Shown in pieces: positions 8,892-16,799 of a DNA stretch of 64,000 nucleotides. Numbering within the stretch: position 1 is the stretch's first letter; every line of letters starts with the position of its first letter. The DNA lies in the NCBI RefSeq assembly GCF_039537665.1, contig NZ_BAABAY010000001.1, positions 372,001-436,000 on the forward strand, read 5' to 3'. The translations under genes and the position numbers were made by a program. The notes beneath the pieces are model-generated. The model saw nothing but the letters and a program-made list of their open reading frames with translations, was not told the DNA's origin and did no database searches. This stretch comes from Gaetbulibacter_A aestuarii. GTDB lineage: Bacteria > Bacteroidota > Bacteroidia > Flavobacteriales > Flavobacteriaceae.

Positions 8892-10217
8892 TCAACGCTT
8901 TTCAAATCGTAAAAATCCATTTTTAGGTTTTAAAGTTATCAGGGGATTGACGGCTATTTCGTCAAATTCAGGATAGAGTTTATAGGTTTTAACCAGATGA
9001 TTGACCGCCAGGATCATTTCGAACATAGCAAAATTATTTCCAATACATTTTCTGGGCCCTGCACCAAATGGAAAGTATTGAGACGAAAATTTTTGTCCGC
9101 CTTCATCAAAACGTTCTGGATGAAAATCATTGGGATTGTCCCATAAATCCGGATGTCTGTGGATTGCATAAACATGAATCAGGATATTTGAATCTAAAGG
9201 AATATCCATATCCTTGAACTTATCCGGTTCTAAATTAACCCGATCAATTATATAAGCGGGAGGAAATAAACGCATGGCTTCCTCAATAACTTGCTGGCAG
9301 TTTTTCGATGCCATAATTTCCCCCATGAGATCGTTGGATTTCATTTTGTTTTGTTGAAATTCCTGGTAAATAACCTCTTGCCATTCCGGATGTTTTGCCA
9401 ATAACTGAAAGGTAAATGTCAACACATTCGAGGTGGTTTCATGACCGGCAATAAAAATAATCAACAGTTCATCAATAAGTTGTTCTTCATCCATAGATGA
9501 TCCATCATCATATTTTGATTCTAAGAGCATATCTAATAAATCTCCATAGGACTTTTTGGATGCCCGCCGTTCGTCAGCAATGTGTCGCAAAATGTCTCTT
9601 GACTCTTCACTTAAATTCAATTGTCGATCTTTAGAACCGCTCAAATGAAACCACCAGGCTAAATAAGGTTGGCGTAATTCTTTGATAAATCGTTTTTGAA
9701 TATTTTCTGTAATCCATTGCAAACGTTTTATCTGTTTTGGATTTGCGGCATTACTGAATAAAGATTGCACAACAGTATTAAAAGCCAGATCATTGAGAAT
9801 GGGAAATATATTTGTTAGTTTCTCCTCTTCAATATTTTTGAATTCTGATATAATAGCGTCCTCAATAGATTCCAGCAAATGAATTAATTGTTTTTTGTGA
9901 AAGGCCGGTTGAATAAGCTTTCGTTGTTTTCGCCAGTGCTCACCTTCAGATGTTAATAAACCCTTCCCAACATATTGTGACAGGTTCTCCGTTTGTACTT
10001 TTGTTTTAGTATAATTTTTTTGATTTTTTTTAAGTACGTAATCTGCTAAATCAACATCTCGGGAAAATAAAGCCTCAACAGAAATAGCTTTAACTTTGAA
10101 ATTTTCTCCTAATGTTTTAAACTTTTTAAGGTGAAAAGGAAGCGGGTTTTTAATAATCTTGTAAGAGTTCATTAAAAACTCCCAAGAAGACACCGTAGGA
10201 ATGTTCTTTTTGTTCAT
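8892..10217 (-). CDS. Cytochrome P450
   Basis: A 441-residue heme-thiolate monooxygenase of unknown substrate. All P450 signatures are present: the I-helix oxygen-activation motif AGHETTS (about residue 268), the K-helix ExxR in EEAMRLFPPAY, and the heme-binding loop FGAGPRKCIG whose Cys is the axial ligand (about residue 390). There is no N-terminal membrane anchor or fused reductase, and no ferredoxin or ferredoxin reductase gene lies nearby, so electrons must come from elsewhere. The frame extends upstream to a TTG at 10253, but ATG at 10215-10217 (MNKKNIPTVSSWEF) is preferred. It starts 48 bases after ruvB in the same direction with no terminator between, so cotranscription is likely though functionally unrelated. 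Confidence 0.94.
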   Translation of the reverse strand: MNKKNIPTVSSWEFLMNSYKIIKNPLPFHLKKFKTLGENFKVKAISVEALFSRDVDLADYVLKKNQKNYTKTKVQTENLSQYVGKGLLTSEGEHWRKQRKLIQPAFHKKQLIHLLESIEDAIISEFKNIEEEKLTNIFPILNDLAFNTVVQSLFSNAANPKQIKRLQWITENIQKRFIKELRQPYLAWWFHLSGSKDRQLNLSEESRDILRHIADERRASKKSYGDLLDMLLESKYDDGSSMDEEQLIDELLIIFIAGHETTSNVLTFTFQLLAKHPEWQEVIYQEFQQNKMKSNDLMGEIMASKNCQQVIEEAMRLFPPAYIIDRVNLEPDKFKDMDIPLDSNILIHVYAIHRHPDLWDNPNDFHPERFDEGGQKFSSQYFPFGAGPRKCIGNNFAMFEMILAVNHLVKTYKLYPEFDEIAVNPLITLKPKNGFLRFEKR

Positions 10218-10265
10218 GGATTTGGGTATAAAATTAATAGGCCTTTGGGCCAAAAGAATACTATT

Positions 10266-11288
10266 TTAAAATAGGCCGCCTTGAATATCACCTTTTATTT
10301 TACCAAGGTGCTTATAGGCTTGCTCAGTCACTTCACGTCCTCGAGGTGTTCTCATTATGAACCCTTGTTGTATTAAAAAGGGTTCGTATACTTCCTCAAT
10401 GGTTTCAGGACTTTCACTAACGGCTGTGGCAATGGTGGTAATGCCAACGGGACCGCCTTTAAATTTGTCTATAATGGTGGAAAGTATTTTATTATCCATG
10501 TCGTCCAGGCCATGAGCATCGACATTTAAGGCTTCCAGGGCATACTTGGCGATCTTAATATCGATTTTTCCATCACCTTTGATCTGCGCAAAATCACGAA
10601 CACGTCGTAATAAGGCGTTAGCTATTCGCGGTGTACCGCGGCTTCTTCCAGCAATTTCAATAGCGGCTTCCATAGAAATAGGAACATCTAATATCCCGGC
10701 GCTACGTTCTAAAATTGAAGTTAGTAATTCGGTATTATAATACTGTAAACGACTTTGTATTCCAAAGCGGGCGCGCATCGGTGAGGTTAACAATCCGGAG
10801 CGAGTAGTTGCACCAACCAGCGTAAAAGGATTCAGATTGATCTGTACGGTACGTGCGTTTGGACCGGTTTCGATCATAATGTCGATCTTGTAATCCTCCA
10901 TAGCAGAGTACAAATATTCCTCAACAATCGGACTTAACCGATGGATTTCATCGATAAATAAAACATCACGTTCTTCGAGATTGGTAAGTAAGCCGGCAAG
11001 ATCGCCCGGTTTATCTAAAACCGGACCAGAAGTTACTTTTATACCTACATTTAATTCCTGAGCAAGGATGTGTGCCAAGGTGGTTTTTCCTAATCCAGGA
11101 GGACCGTGAAACAGGGTGTGATCCAAAGCTTCGCTTCTCAAATTAGCTGCCTGAACAAAGATCTGAAGATTTTCCAATACCTGATCCTGGCCTGTAAAAT
11201 CATCAAAGGATAAGGGCCGTAATTTTTTTTCTACATCAAGATCTTCCGGAGAAAAATTTTGATTTGAAGGATCTAGGTTTTCATTCAT
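10266..11288 (-). CDS. ruvB: Holliday junction branch migration ATPase RuvB
   Basis: Hexameric AAA+ motor that pulls DNA through the RuvA-bound junction. The 340-residue protein shows Walker A (GPPGLGKTTLAH), Walker B (LFIDEIHRL), sensor 1 (LVGATTRSGLLTSPMRARFG, also with the arginine finger region), sensor 2 (GRSRGTPRIANALLRRVRDF) and the C-terminal winged helix ending in PRGREVTEQAYKHLG. ATG at 11286-11288 is taken as the start; the frame also runs to a TTG at 11297, but that TTG is the 3' part of a good promoter -7 element. Its partner ruvA lies 7 kb further along the same strand, after sprA-side genes, not adjacent. Confidence 0.97.
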   Translation of the reverse strand: MNENLDPSNQNFSPEDLDVEKKLRPLSFDDFTGQDQVLENLQIFVQAANLRSEALDHTLFHGPPGLGKTTLAHILAQELNVGIKVTSGPVLDKPGDLAGLLTNLEERDVLFIDEIHRLSPIVEEYLYSAMEDYKIDIMIETGPNARTVQINLNPFTLVGATTRSGLLTSPMRARFGIQSRLQYYNTELLTSILERSAGILDVPISMEAAIEIAGRSRGTPRIANALLRRVRDFAQIKGDGKIDIKIAKYALEALNVDAHGLDDMDNKILSTIIDKFKGGPVGITTIATAVSESPETIEEVYEPFLIQQGFIMRTPRGREVTEQAYKHLGKIKGDIQGGLF

Positions 11289-11294
11289 ACTACA

Positions 11295-11302
11295 CAAATA
11301 TA
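11295..11302 (-). promoter_or_regulatory. Putative promoter -7 element for ruvB
   Basis: On the minus strand the sequence reads TATATTTG, an exact match to the Bacteroidetes -7 pattern TAnnTTTG, seven bases before the ruvB ATG. No convincing -33 TTG at the usual spacing was found because the upstream DNA is the terminator of the preceding operon. Confidence 0.45.
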
Positions 11303-11305
11303 AAC

Positions 11306-11336
11306 AAAAAGCCTTTCTGTTCTAGAAAGGCTTTTT
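11306..11336 (-). terminator. Intrinsic terminator of the act-cox operon
   Basis: A perfect 13-base inverted repeat (aaaaagcctttct at 11306-11318 and agaaaggcttttt at 11324-11336, loop of five bases) lying 25 bases beyond the coxA stop codon. On the minus strand it is a GC-containing stem followed by five Ts, then the ruvB promoter. Confidence 0.88.
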
Positions 11337-11360
11337 AATATTATTTCATGCATTTTTATG

Positions 11361-13151
11361 CTAATGATGTAATTCTTCTTCTCCCTCTTTTAATGGCACA
11401 TTCTGAGGTACGAAATCTTCATCATGTCCGGGTTTACTATAATCATAAGCCCAACGATGTACATGAGGAATTTCACCTGGCCAGTTACCGTGTATGTGTT
11501 TCACAGGTGCTGTCCATTCTAATGTTGTAGACTTCCAAGGGTTTTGTGGTGCTTTCTTACCATAGAAAATACTTCCGAAGAAATTCCATAAATAAAGAAT
11601 TTGAACCACCCCTCCTATTAATGCGAATGTTGTAATTACAACATTAACATTGGCTATGTCATCAAACAATGGGAAATTCGAATTGGTATAATAACGACGT
11701 GGTAAACCTGCCATTCCTATAAAGTGCATTGGGAAGAATACCCCGTAAGCACAAACTGCAGTAACCCAGAAATGTATATATCCCAAATTCTTATTAAGCA
11801 TTCTACCAAATAGTTTAGGATACCAGTGGTAAATACCAGCAAACATTCCGTACAAGGCTGAAATACCCATTACCAGGTGAAAGTGCGCTACTACAAAATA
11901 CGTATCGTGAACGTTAATATCCAGAGCACTATCTCCCAAAATAATTCCTGTTAAACCACCAGTAATGAATGTTGATACAAAACCGATGGAGAATAGCATG
12001 GCAGGGTTCAATTGCAAATTCCCCTTCCACAAGGTTGTTATCCAGTTAAAAGCTTTTACCGCAGAAGGTATGGCAATTAAAAGGGTTGTAAATGTAAATA
12101 CTGATCCTAAAAATGGATTCATTCCGGAAACGAACATATGGTGACCCCAAACAATGGTAGACAAGAATGCGATCGCTAAAATTGAGGCGATCATGGCTCT
12201 GTAACCAAAAATAGGTTTTCTTGAGTTTGATGCCATAATTTCTGATACTAATCCCATCGCAGGCAAAATAACAATATATACCTCCGGATGTCCTAAAAAC
12301 CAGAATAAGTGTTCAAATAATACCGGTGATCCACCTTGATAATGCAAGACATCACCTTGAATAAAAATATCGGATAAGAAGAATGATGTACCAAAACTTC
12401 TATCCATAATTAATAATAAGGCAGCAGATAATAATACCGGGAATGAAATAACACCGATTACAGCTGTAATAAAGAACGCCCAAATGGTAAGCGGTAATCT
12501 GGTCATCGACATACCCTTGGTTCTTAAGTTGATAACTGTTACGATATAGTTTAATGATCCCAATAAAGATGAGGCAATAAAGATAGCCATAGATACGAGC
12601 CATAAGGTCATACCTGTTCCCGAACCACTTTGCGCCATAGGCAATGCACTTAACGGTGGATATATCGTCCAACCTGCAGCAGCAGGTCCAGTTTCAACGA
12701 ATAAAGAGATCACCATAACCAAACTGGAGGTGAAGAACAACCAGTAGGAGACCATATTCAAGAATCCTGAGGCCATATCACGTGCTCCGATTTGCAACGG
12801 AATTAGGAGGTTACTGAATGTACCACTTAATCCTGCTGTTAATACAAAGAACACCATGATGGTTCCGTGAATGGTTACTAATGCTAAATAAATTTCAGCA
12901 TCCATAACCCCATCAGGAGCCCATTTCCCAAGAAGCGCTTCAAAAATCACATTAGGTTGTTCAGGCCATGCTAACTGAATACGCATCATCATAGACATTA
13001 ATACACCAATAACACCCATAATGGTACCCGTGATCAGGTACTGCTTGGCAATCATTTTGTGATCCTGACTAAAAATATATTTAGTCACGAATGTTTCTTT
13101 ATGATGATGCCCGTGATCGTCGTGAGCGTGAGTATCTGCGTGTGCTGACAT
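11361..13151 (-). CDS. coxA: Cytochrome c oxidase subunit I (aa3-type)
   Basis: Catalytic membrane subunit that reduces oxygen to water at the heme a3-CuB centre and pumps protons. The 596-residue protein has about 12 membrane helices and every metal ligand: His in TIHGTIMVFFV (heme a), His and cross-linked Tyr in WFLGHPEVYIVILP (CuB, A-type motif), the His pair in IVWGHHMFVSGMNP (CuB), and HDTYFVVAHFHLVMG (heme a3 and heme a). The extreme N-terminus is His/Asp-rich (SAHADTHAHDDHGHHH), unlike the core family. It is the last gene of the operon, 23 bases after coxB. Subunits III and IV are not in the window. Confidence 0.97.
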   Translation of the reverse strand: MSAHADTHAHDDHGHHHKETFVTKYIFSQDHKMIAKQYLITGTIMGVIGVLMSMMMRIQLAWPEQPNVIFEALLGKWAPDGVMDAEIYLALVTIHGTIMVFFVLTAGLSGTFSNLLIPLQIGARDMASGFLNMVSYWLFFTSSLVMVISLFVETGPAAAGWTIYPPLSALPMAQSGSGTGMTLWLVSMAIFIASSLLGSLNYIVTVINLRTKGMSMTRLPLTIWAFFITAVIGVISFPVLLSAALLLIMDRSFGTSFFLSDIFIQGDVLHYQGGSPVLFEHLFWFLGHPEVYIVILPAMGLVSEIMASNSRKPIFGYRAMIASILAIAFLSTIVWGHHMFVSGMNPFLGSVFTFTTLLIAIPSAVKAFNWITTLWKGNLQLNPAMLFSIGFVSTFITGGLTGIILGDSALDINVHDTYFVVAHFHLVMGISALYGMFAGIYHWYPKLFGRMLNKNLGYIHFWVTAVCAYGVFFPMHFIGMAGLPRRYYTNSNFPLFDDIANVNVVITTFALIGGVVQILYLWNFFGSIFYGKKAPQNPWKSTTLEWTAPVKHIHGNWPGEIPHVHRWAYDYSKPGHDEDFVPQNVPLKEGEEELHH

Positions 13152-13174
13152 AATCTATCTCGTTTTTTCTTTTA

Positions 13175-14242
13175 TTAGTTAATTAGTGAGTTTTTAAATT
13201 TAGTTTGCTCTTTCATCCAGGCATCAAAATCTTCCTGAGATTCTACAACAATTTTCATTTGCATGTTGTAATGTGATTTTCCACAAATCTTGTTACAAAG
13301 CAACAAATAATTAAACTCATAACGGTCTAAAGGGGCTTCTCCTTTAGCGGCCAGTTCTTTACTTTTATTATTACGGATCTCGTTAATGTGTTTTACTTTT
13401 TCAACAATTTCCGGACGCAAACGCATCTCCTCCGTAGTTACTGTTGGCGTAAATCCAAATTGTGTGATCATACCCGGAACACAGTTCATCTGTGCTCTAA
13501 AGTGTGGCATATATGCCGAGTGTAAAACATCTTGTGAACGCATTTTGAATAAAATTGGGCGCCCAACAGGTAAGTGTAATTCCTTGGTTATAACATCGTC
13601 TGCCGCATTCGGATCAGCTTCATCCAAACCTAAAATATTAGCACGATCGATATCAATTAAGCGAACATTTGCTTTACCCAACGTATTGTCTTCGCCACCA
13701 TAACGTGCGGTCCAATTGAACTGTTGTGCATAGAGTTCGATAACCATAGGATCATCACTCTCGTCAACACCCATGATATTAATCCAGGTATTTAATCCGT
13801 AAATGATCAAACCTGCCAAAACAATTACCGGGATGATGGTCCAAATCGCTTCTAACTTATTGTTATCGGCAAAGAATAAAGCCTTTTTACCCTTTTCACC
13901 TTTATATTTATAAGCAAAGTAATGTAATAAGAATTGGGTTACGGTTTGCACAAAGAAGATCACAATTAAGGTGATGATCATCAAACGGTCGATAGTAGGT
14001 CCGTGTGCAGATGCCGAGTTAGATAATAATGGTAAATCTCCCCATTTCACGAAGGAAATAATGGTAATGACATAGATGAATACTAAAAAGCCCATCATCA
14101 AATATCCATTTACCGAATTATCTTTATCGGTTGCAACTCCAGCGTTTTCAGTTTTAGCTTTTGATAAATCAAAAATCTTCACCATTTGCCATATGGCAAT
14201 TAGGATACTTACTAAAACTATAATTGTTAATAAAGCAGTCAT
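13175..14242 (-). CDS. coxB: Cytochrome c oxidase subunit II
   Basis: Carries the CuA centre that accepts electrons from cytochrome c or directly from alternative complex III. The 355-residue protein has an N-terminal membrane segment (LLTIIVLVSILIAIW), two further helices (MMGFLVFIYVITIIS and LMIITLIVIFFVQTVTQF region), another hydrophobic stretch (AIWTIIPVIVLAGLIIYGLN) and a periplasmic cupredoxin domain. CuA ligands are visible as LHSAYMPHF (His) and LLCNKICGKSHYNMQM (Cys, Cys, His, Met). Where most homologues have C-x-E-x-C the middle residue is Lys. About 45 charged residues (TEEMRLRPEIVEKVKH to GEAPLDRYEF) are inserted before the Cys motif. No heme c domain is fused. Confidence 0.95.
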   Translation of the reverse strand: MTALLTIIVLVSILIAIWQMVKIFDLSKAKTENAGVATDKDNSVNGYLMMGFLVFIYVITIISFVKWGDLPLLSNSASAHGPTIDRLMIITLIVIFFVQTVTQFLLHYFAYKYKGEKGKKALFFADNNKLEAIWTIIPVIVLAGLIIYGLNTWINIMGVDESDDPMVIELYAQQFNWTARYGGEDNTLGKANVRLIDIDRANILGLDEADPNAADDVITKELHLPVGRPILFKMRSQDVLHSAYMPHFRAQMNCVPGMITQFGFTPTVTTEEMRLRPEIVEKVKHINEIRNNKSKELAAKGEAPLDRYEFNYLLLCNKICGKSHYNMQMKIVVESQEDFDAWMKEQTKFKNSLIN

Positions 14243-14273
14243 TGTTATCGTTCGTCTTTATTTAATATCTTAA

Positions 14274-15644
14274 TTAATAATGGAATCCTTCACTTTCCTT
14301 AATGAATGGATTTCCTTCCGGTTGTAATTTTACTTTTGATAATCCTGTTCCTACCACGAGTATGAACAACCCTAAGAAGAATAGGATACTAGAAATTTCT
14401 GTTACGCCAAAAGACCAATTGAGTCCTACAGTTGAAGGCATTACAAGAAGGTAAATATCGATGTAATGTCCTACTAATATGGCAATACCTCCCAACATCA
14501 CAAACCAGGGTATACGTTTGTAATCACTATTCATAAGAATGAGGATAGGGAATACGAAATTCAATATCAACATACCAAAGAACAGTCCGTTATACTCCTG
14601 AATTCGCATTACAAAGTAAACCACCTCTTCAGGCATATTCGCATACCAGATCAACATGAATTGATCAAACCATAAGTACGTCCAGAAAATACTGAATGCA
14701 AACATAAATTTAGCTAAATCATGTAAATGGCTGTCATTGATAAACGGCACCAACCCTTTTGATTTTAAGAATATGGTTACCATCGCGATCACCGTAATTG
14801 CAGATACGAACATACTTGCAAATACATACCATGCAAATAAAGTACTATACCAGTGCGGCGTCATAGACATGAACCAATCCCAGGCCATCATAGATTCTGT
14901 AATGATAAAGAATACCAGGAAGTACACAGAAATCTTGAAGTTCTTTTTATAAGGATTCAAATCTCCTGAAGATTCTTGTAATGCATTCTTTCTTGAGAAA
15001 TAGCGGTATAAATTCCAGCCTAATAAGTACAACACGGCACGGATTACAAAGAATGGAAAATTCAGATAGCCGGATTTGGCTTGTAATATTTTGTCTTCTG
15101 CTACCAGTTCATGGTCTTGCCAGGGGAAAAAGTGCGTTCCTGCTAGTAAAATAATAGCAACAACAATAATAGATCCCGGTAACAAATAGCTTGTTATACC
15201 CTCGATAACCCTAAATAATACGGGTGACCATCCTGCCGAAGAAGCGTATTGAATGGCATAGAATACCAAAGCTCCTAAGGCGATCATAAAGAAGAAAAAG
15301 GCAGATACTAAAGTGGCCGACCATGGTTTGGTTTGCATTTGATGTAATACATGTTCCATGTGGTTCCCACCGTGTTCTTCATCCATTAGCTTCTCATGCT
15401 TTTCCATGGCATGTGCAGAATAACCTGCTTCGCCACGGGCTTCATCTACAAAGGATTCTTTGTGAGTGTCTCCATGCTCAGCCATAGCTGCGCCTTCTTC
15501 ATGATGACTTTCCTGAGCAGCCAAAATTTCTTTCACATCATCAACCGTCTTAGGGGTGTCTAAAAATCCGTAGGTTAGACCGGCAAGTCCTAATACCATT
15601 AGAATGATTGAAAATACTTTTAAATTACCAGATAGCTTGTACAT
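14274..15644 (-). CDS. actF: Alternative complex III subunit ActF (quinol:cytochrome c oxidoreductase membrane subunit)
   Basis: Ten-helix integral membrane protein of the NrfD/PsrC-like superfamily, homologous to ActC but in the shorter ActF form. Alternative complex III oxidises menaquinol and passes electrons to cytochrome c or an aa3 oxidase, replacing the bc1 complex. The 456 residues begin with a membrane segment (VFSIILMVLGLAGLTYGF), then a His- and Glu-rich loop (SHHEEGAAMAEHGDTHKE and later EKHEKLMDEEHGGNHMEH), then the helical bundle (SATLVSAFFFFMIALGALVF onward; FWTYLWFDQFMLIWYAN is typical of ActF). It sits between actE and coxB. Confidence 0.93.
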   Translation of the reverse strand: MYKLSGNLKVFSIILMVLGLAGLTYGFLDTPKTVDDVKEILAAQESHHEEGAAMAEHGDTHKESFVDEARGEAGYSAHAMEKHEKLMDEEHGGNHMEHVLHQMQTKPWSATLVSAFFFFMIALGALVFYAIQYASSAGWSPVLFRVIEGITSYLLPGSIIVVAIILLAGTHFFPWQDHELVAEDKILQAKSGYLNFPFFVIRAVLYLLGWNLYRYFSRKNALQESSGDLNPYKKNFKISVYFLVFFIITESMMAWDWFMSMTPHWYSTLFAWYVFASMFVSAITVIAMVTIFLKSKGLVPFINDSHLHDLAKFMFAFSIFWTYLWFDQFMLIWYANMPEEVVYFVMRIQEYNGLFFGMLILNFVFPILILMNSDYKRIPWFVMLGGIAILVGHYIDIYLLVMPSTVGLNWSFGVTEISSILFFLGLFILVVGTGLSKVKLQPEGNPFIKESEGFHY

Positions 15645-15687
15645 ACTTTTAATATATAATGCAGGTTATTCTTTTATCGTTTAGGCA

Positions 15688-16254
15688 CTATTTTGCCGAG
15701 GCTTCAAGTGCTTTTTTTAATTCCATGACATGGGCTACTACTTCCCAACGCTCTTTTTCATTAAGTTGGTTAGCATAACTTCCCATGGCGTTCTTTCCGT
15801 AATAAATGACGTGGTAAACACTACCTTCAGTAATGGCGCGTCCGGCATCGTCATAACTTGGTACCCCTAAAATCTTTTCACGTTGTACCAATTTACCTTT
15901 ACCATTTCCTTTATTTCCATGACAAATCGCACAATAAATATTGAACAATTCTTCACCTTTTTTCATATCTACCATAGTAGAGTCTAATGGGCTTTTAAGG
16001 TTTTCCTTTGCCATTAAATAGCCTTGTGCGGTATCCGGGTATTCGTAAAGACTATGTCCTCTTGGAATGGTTCCGTCTACAGGTTGTTGTGCCTCCCAGC
16101 CGGTTGCAAAAGCTTTCGATTCACTATAAGCCTCATAAGGTACAGGTTCGTACATGTTAGGCATATATTGATAGTTAGGCTGTCTGTCATTTTTACATGA
16201 TACGAAGCTAACTAATGCTACTATTACTACGGATATTTTAATTAAGCTTTTCAT
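15688..16254 (-). CDS. actE: Alternative complex III subunit ActE, monoheme cytochrome c lipoprotein
   Basis: A 188-residue periplasmic cytochrome c that is part of the alternative complex III electron path. It has a lipoprotein signal (MKSLIKISVVIVALVSFVSC, Cys at residue 20), the heme c attachment motif CAICH (about residue 113, in NIYCAICHGNKGNGKG) and a likely distal Met ligand in NAMGSYANQLNEKERW. The N-terminal region YQYMPNMYEPVPYEAYSES is typical of ActE-type proteins. Followed by actF after 43 bases and preceded by actD after 7 bases. Confidence 0.93.
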   Translation of the reverse strand: MKSLIKISVVIVALVSFVSCKNDRQPNYQYMPNMYEPVPYEAYSESKAFATGWEAQQPVDGTIPRGHSLYEYPDTAQGYLMAKENLKSPLDSTMVDMKKGEELFNIYCAICHGNKGNGKGKLVQREKILGVPSYDDAGRAITEGSVYHVIYYGKNAMGSYANQLNEKERWEVVAHVMELKKALEASAK

Positions 16255-16261
16255 ATAATTA

Positions 16262-16795
16262 TTAATGGGCTTTGTCTACTAAATTAATTTCTACGGCACC
16301 GGTTTCTTTCAATAATTTTTGAAGATCCTTACCATCTCCGTGAACAGCTATTTCCATTAAAAAATGATCATCTGTTGTTCTCGGATCCGGATTTTGTGGC
16401 TTTCTGAATGGCCAGATTTTACTTCTTAAATAAAATGTGATTACCATTAAGTGGGCGGCAAAAAATACCGTAAGTTCAAACATAATAGGAATGAAAGCAG
16501 GCATATTATGATGAAAACTAAAACTAGGTTTTCCACCAATATCTTGTGGCCAATCCTGAATCATCATATAGTTCATCATCACAACGGCTACAGTTAAACC
16601 TGTTATTCCATATAAAAACGAGGTGATAGCAATACGTGTTGGCGCAAGCCCCATAGCTTTATCTAATCCGTGAACCGGAAATGGTGTGAACACCTCTTCG
16701 ATGTGATACTTTGCTGCCTTAACTTTTTTTACAGCTGACATCAAGATATCGTCATCAGTATAAATAGCGTGTATAACTTTTGAAGATTCTTCCAT
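16262..16795 (-). CDS. actD: Alternative complex III subunit ActD (DUF3341)
   Basis: A 177-residue membrane subunit of unknown catalytic role in alternative complex III. It has a cytoplasmic N-terminal domain (VIHAIYTDDDILMSAVKKVK, FTPFPVHGLDKAMGL) followed by two membrane helices (ITSFLYGITGLTVAVVMMNY and FIPIMFELTVFFAAHLMVIT) and a soluble C-terminus, the standard DUF3341 layout. Only four bases separate it from actC upstream and seven from actE downstream, consistent with translational coupling in one operon. Confidence 0.94.
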   Translation of the reverse strand: MEESSKVIHAIYTDDDILMSAVKKVKAAKYHIEEVFTPFPVHGLDKAMGLAPTRIAITSFLYGITGLTVAVVMMNYMMIQDWPQDIGGKPSFSFHHNMPAFIPIMFELTVFFAAHLMVITFYLRSKIWPFRKPQNPDPRTTDDHFLMEIAVHGDGKDLQKLLKETGAVEINLVDKAH

Positions 16796-16799
16796 ACTA

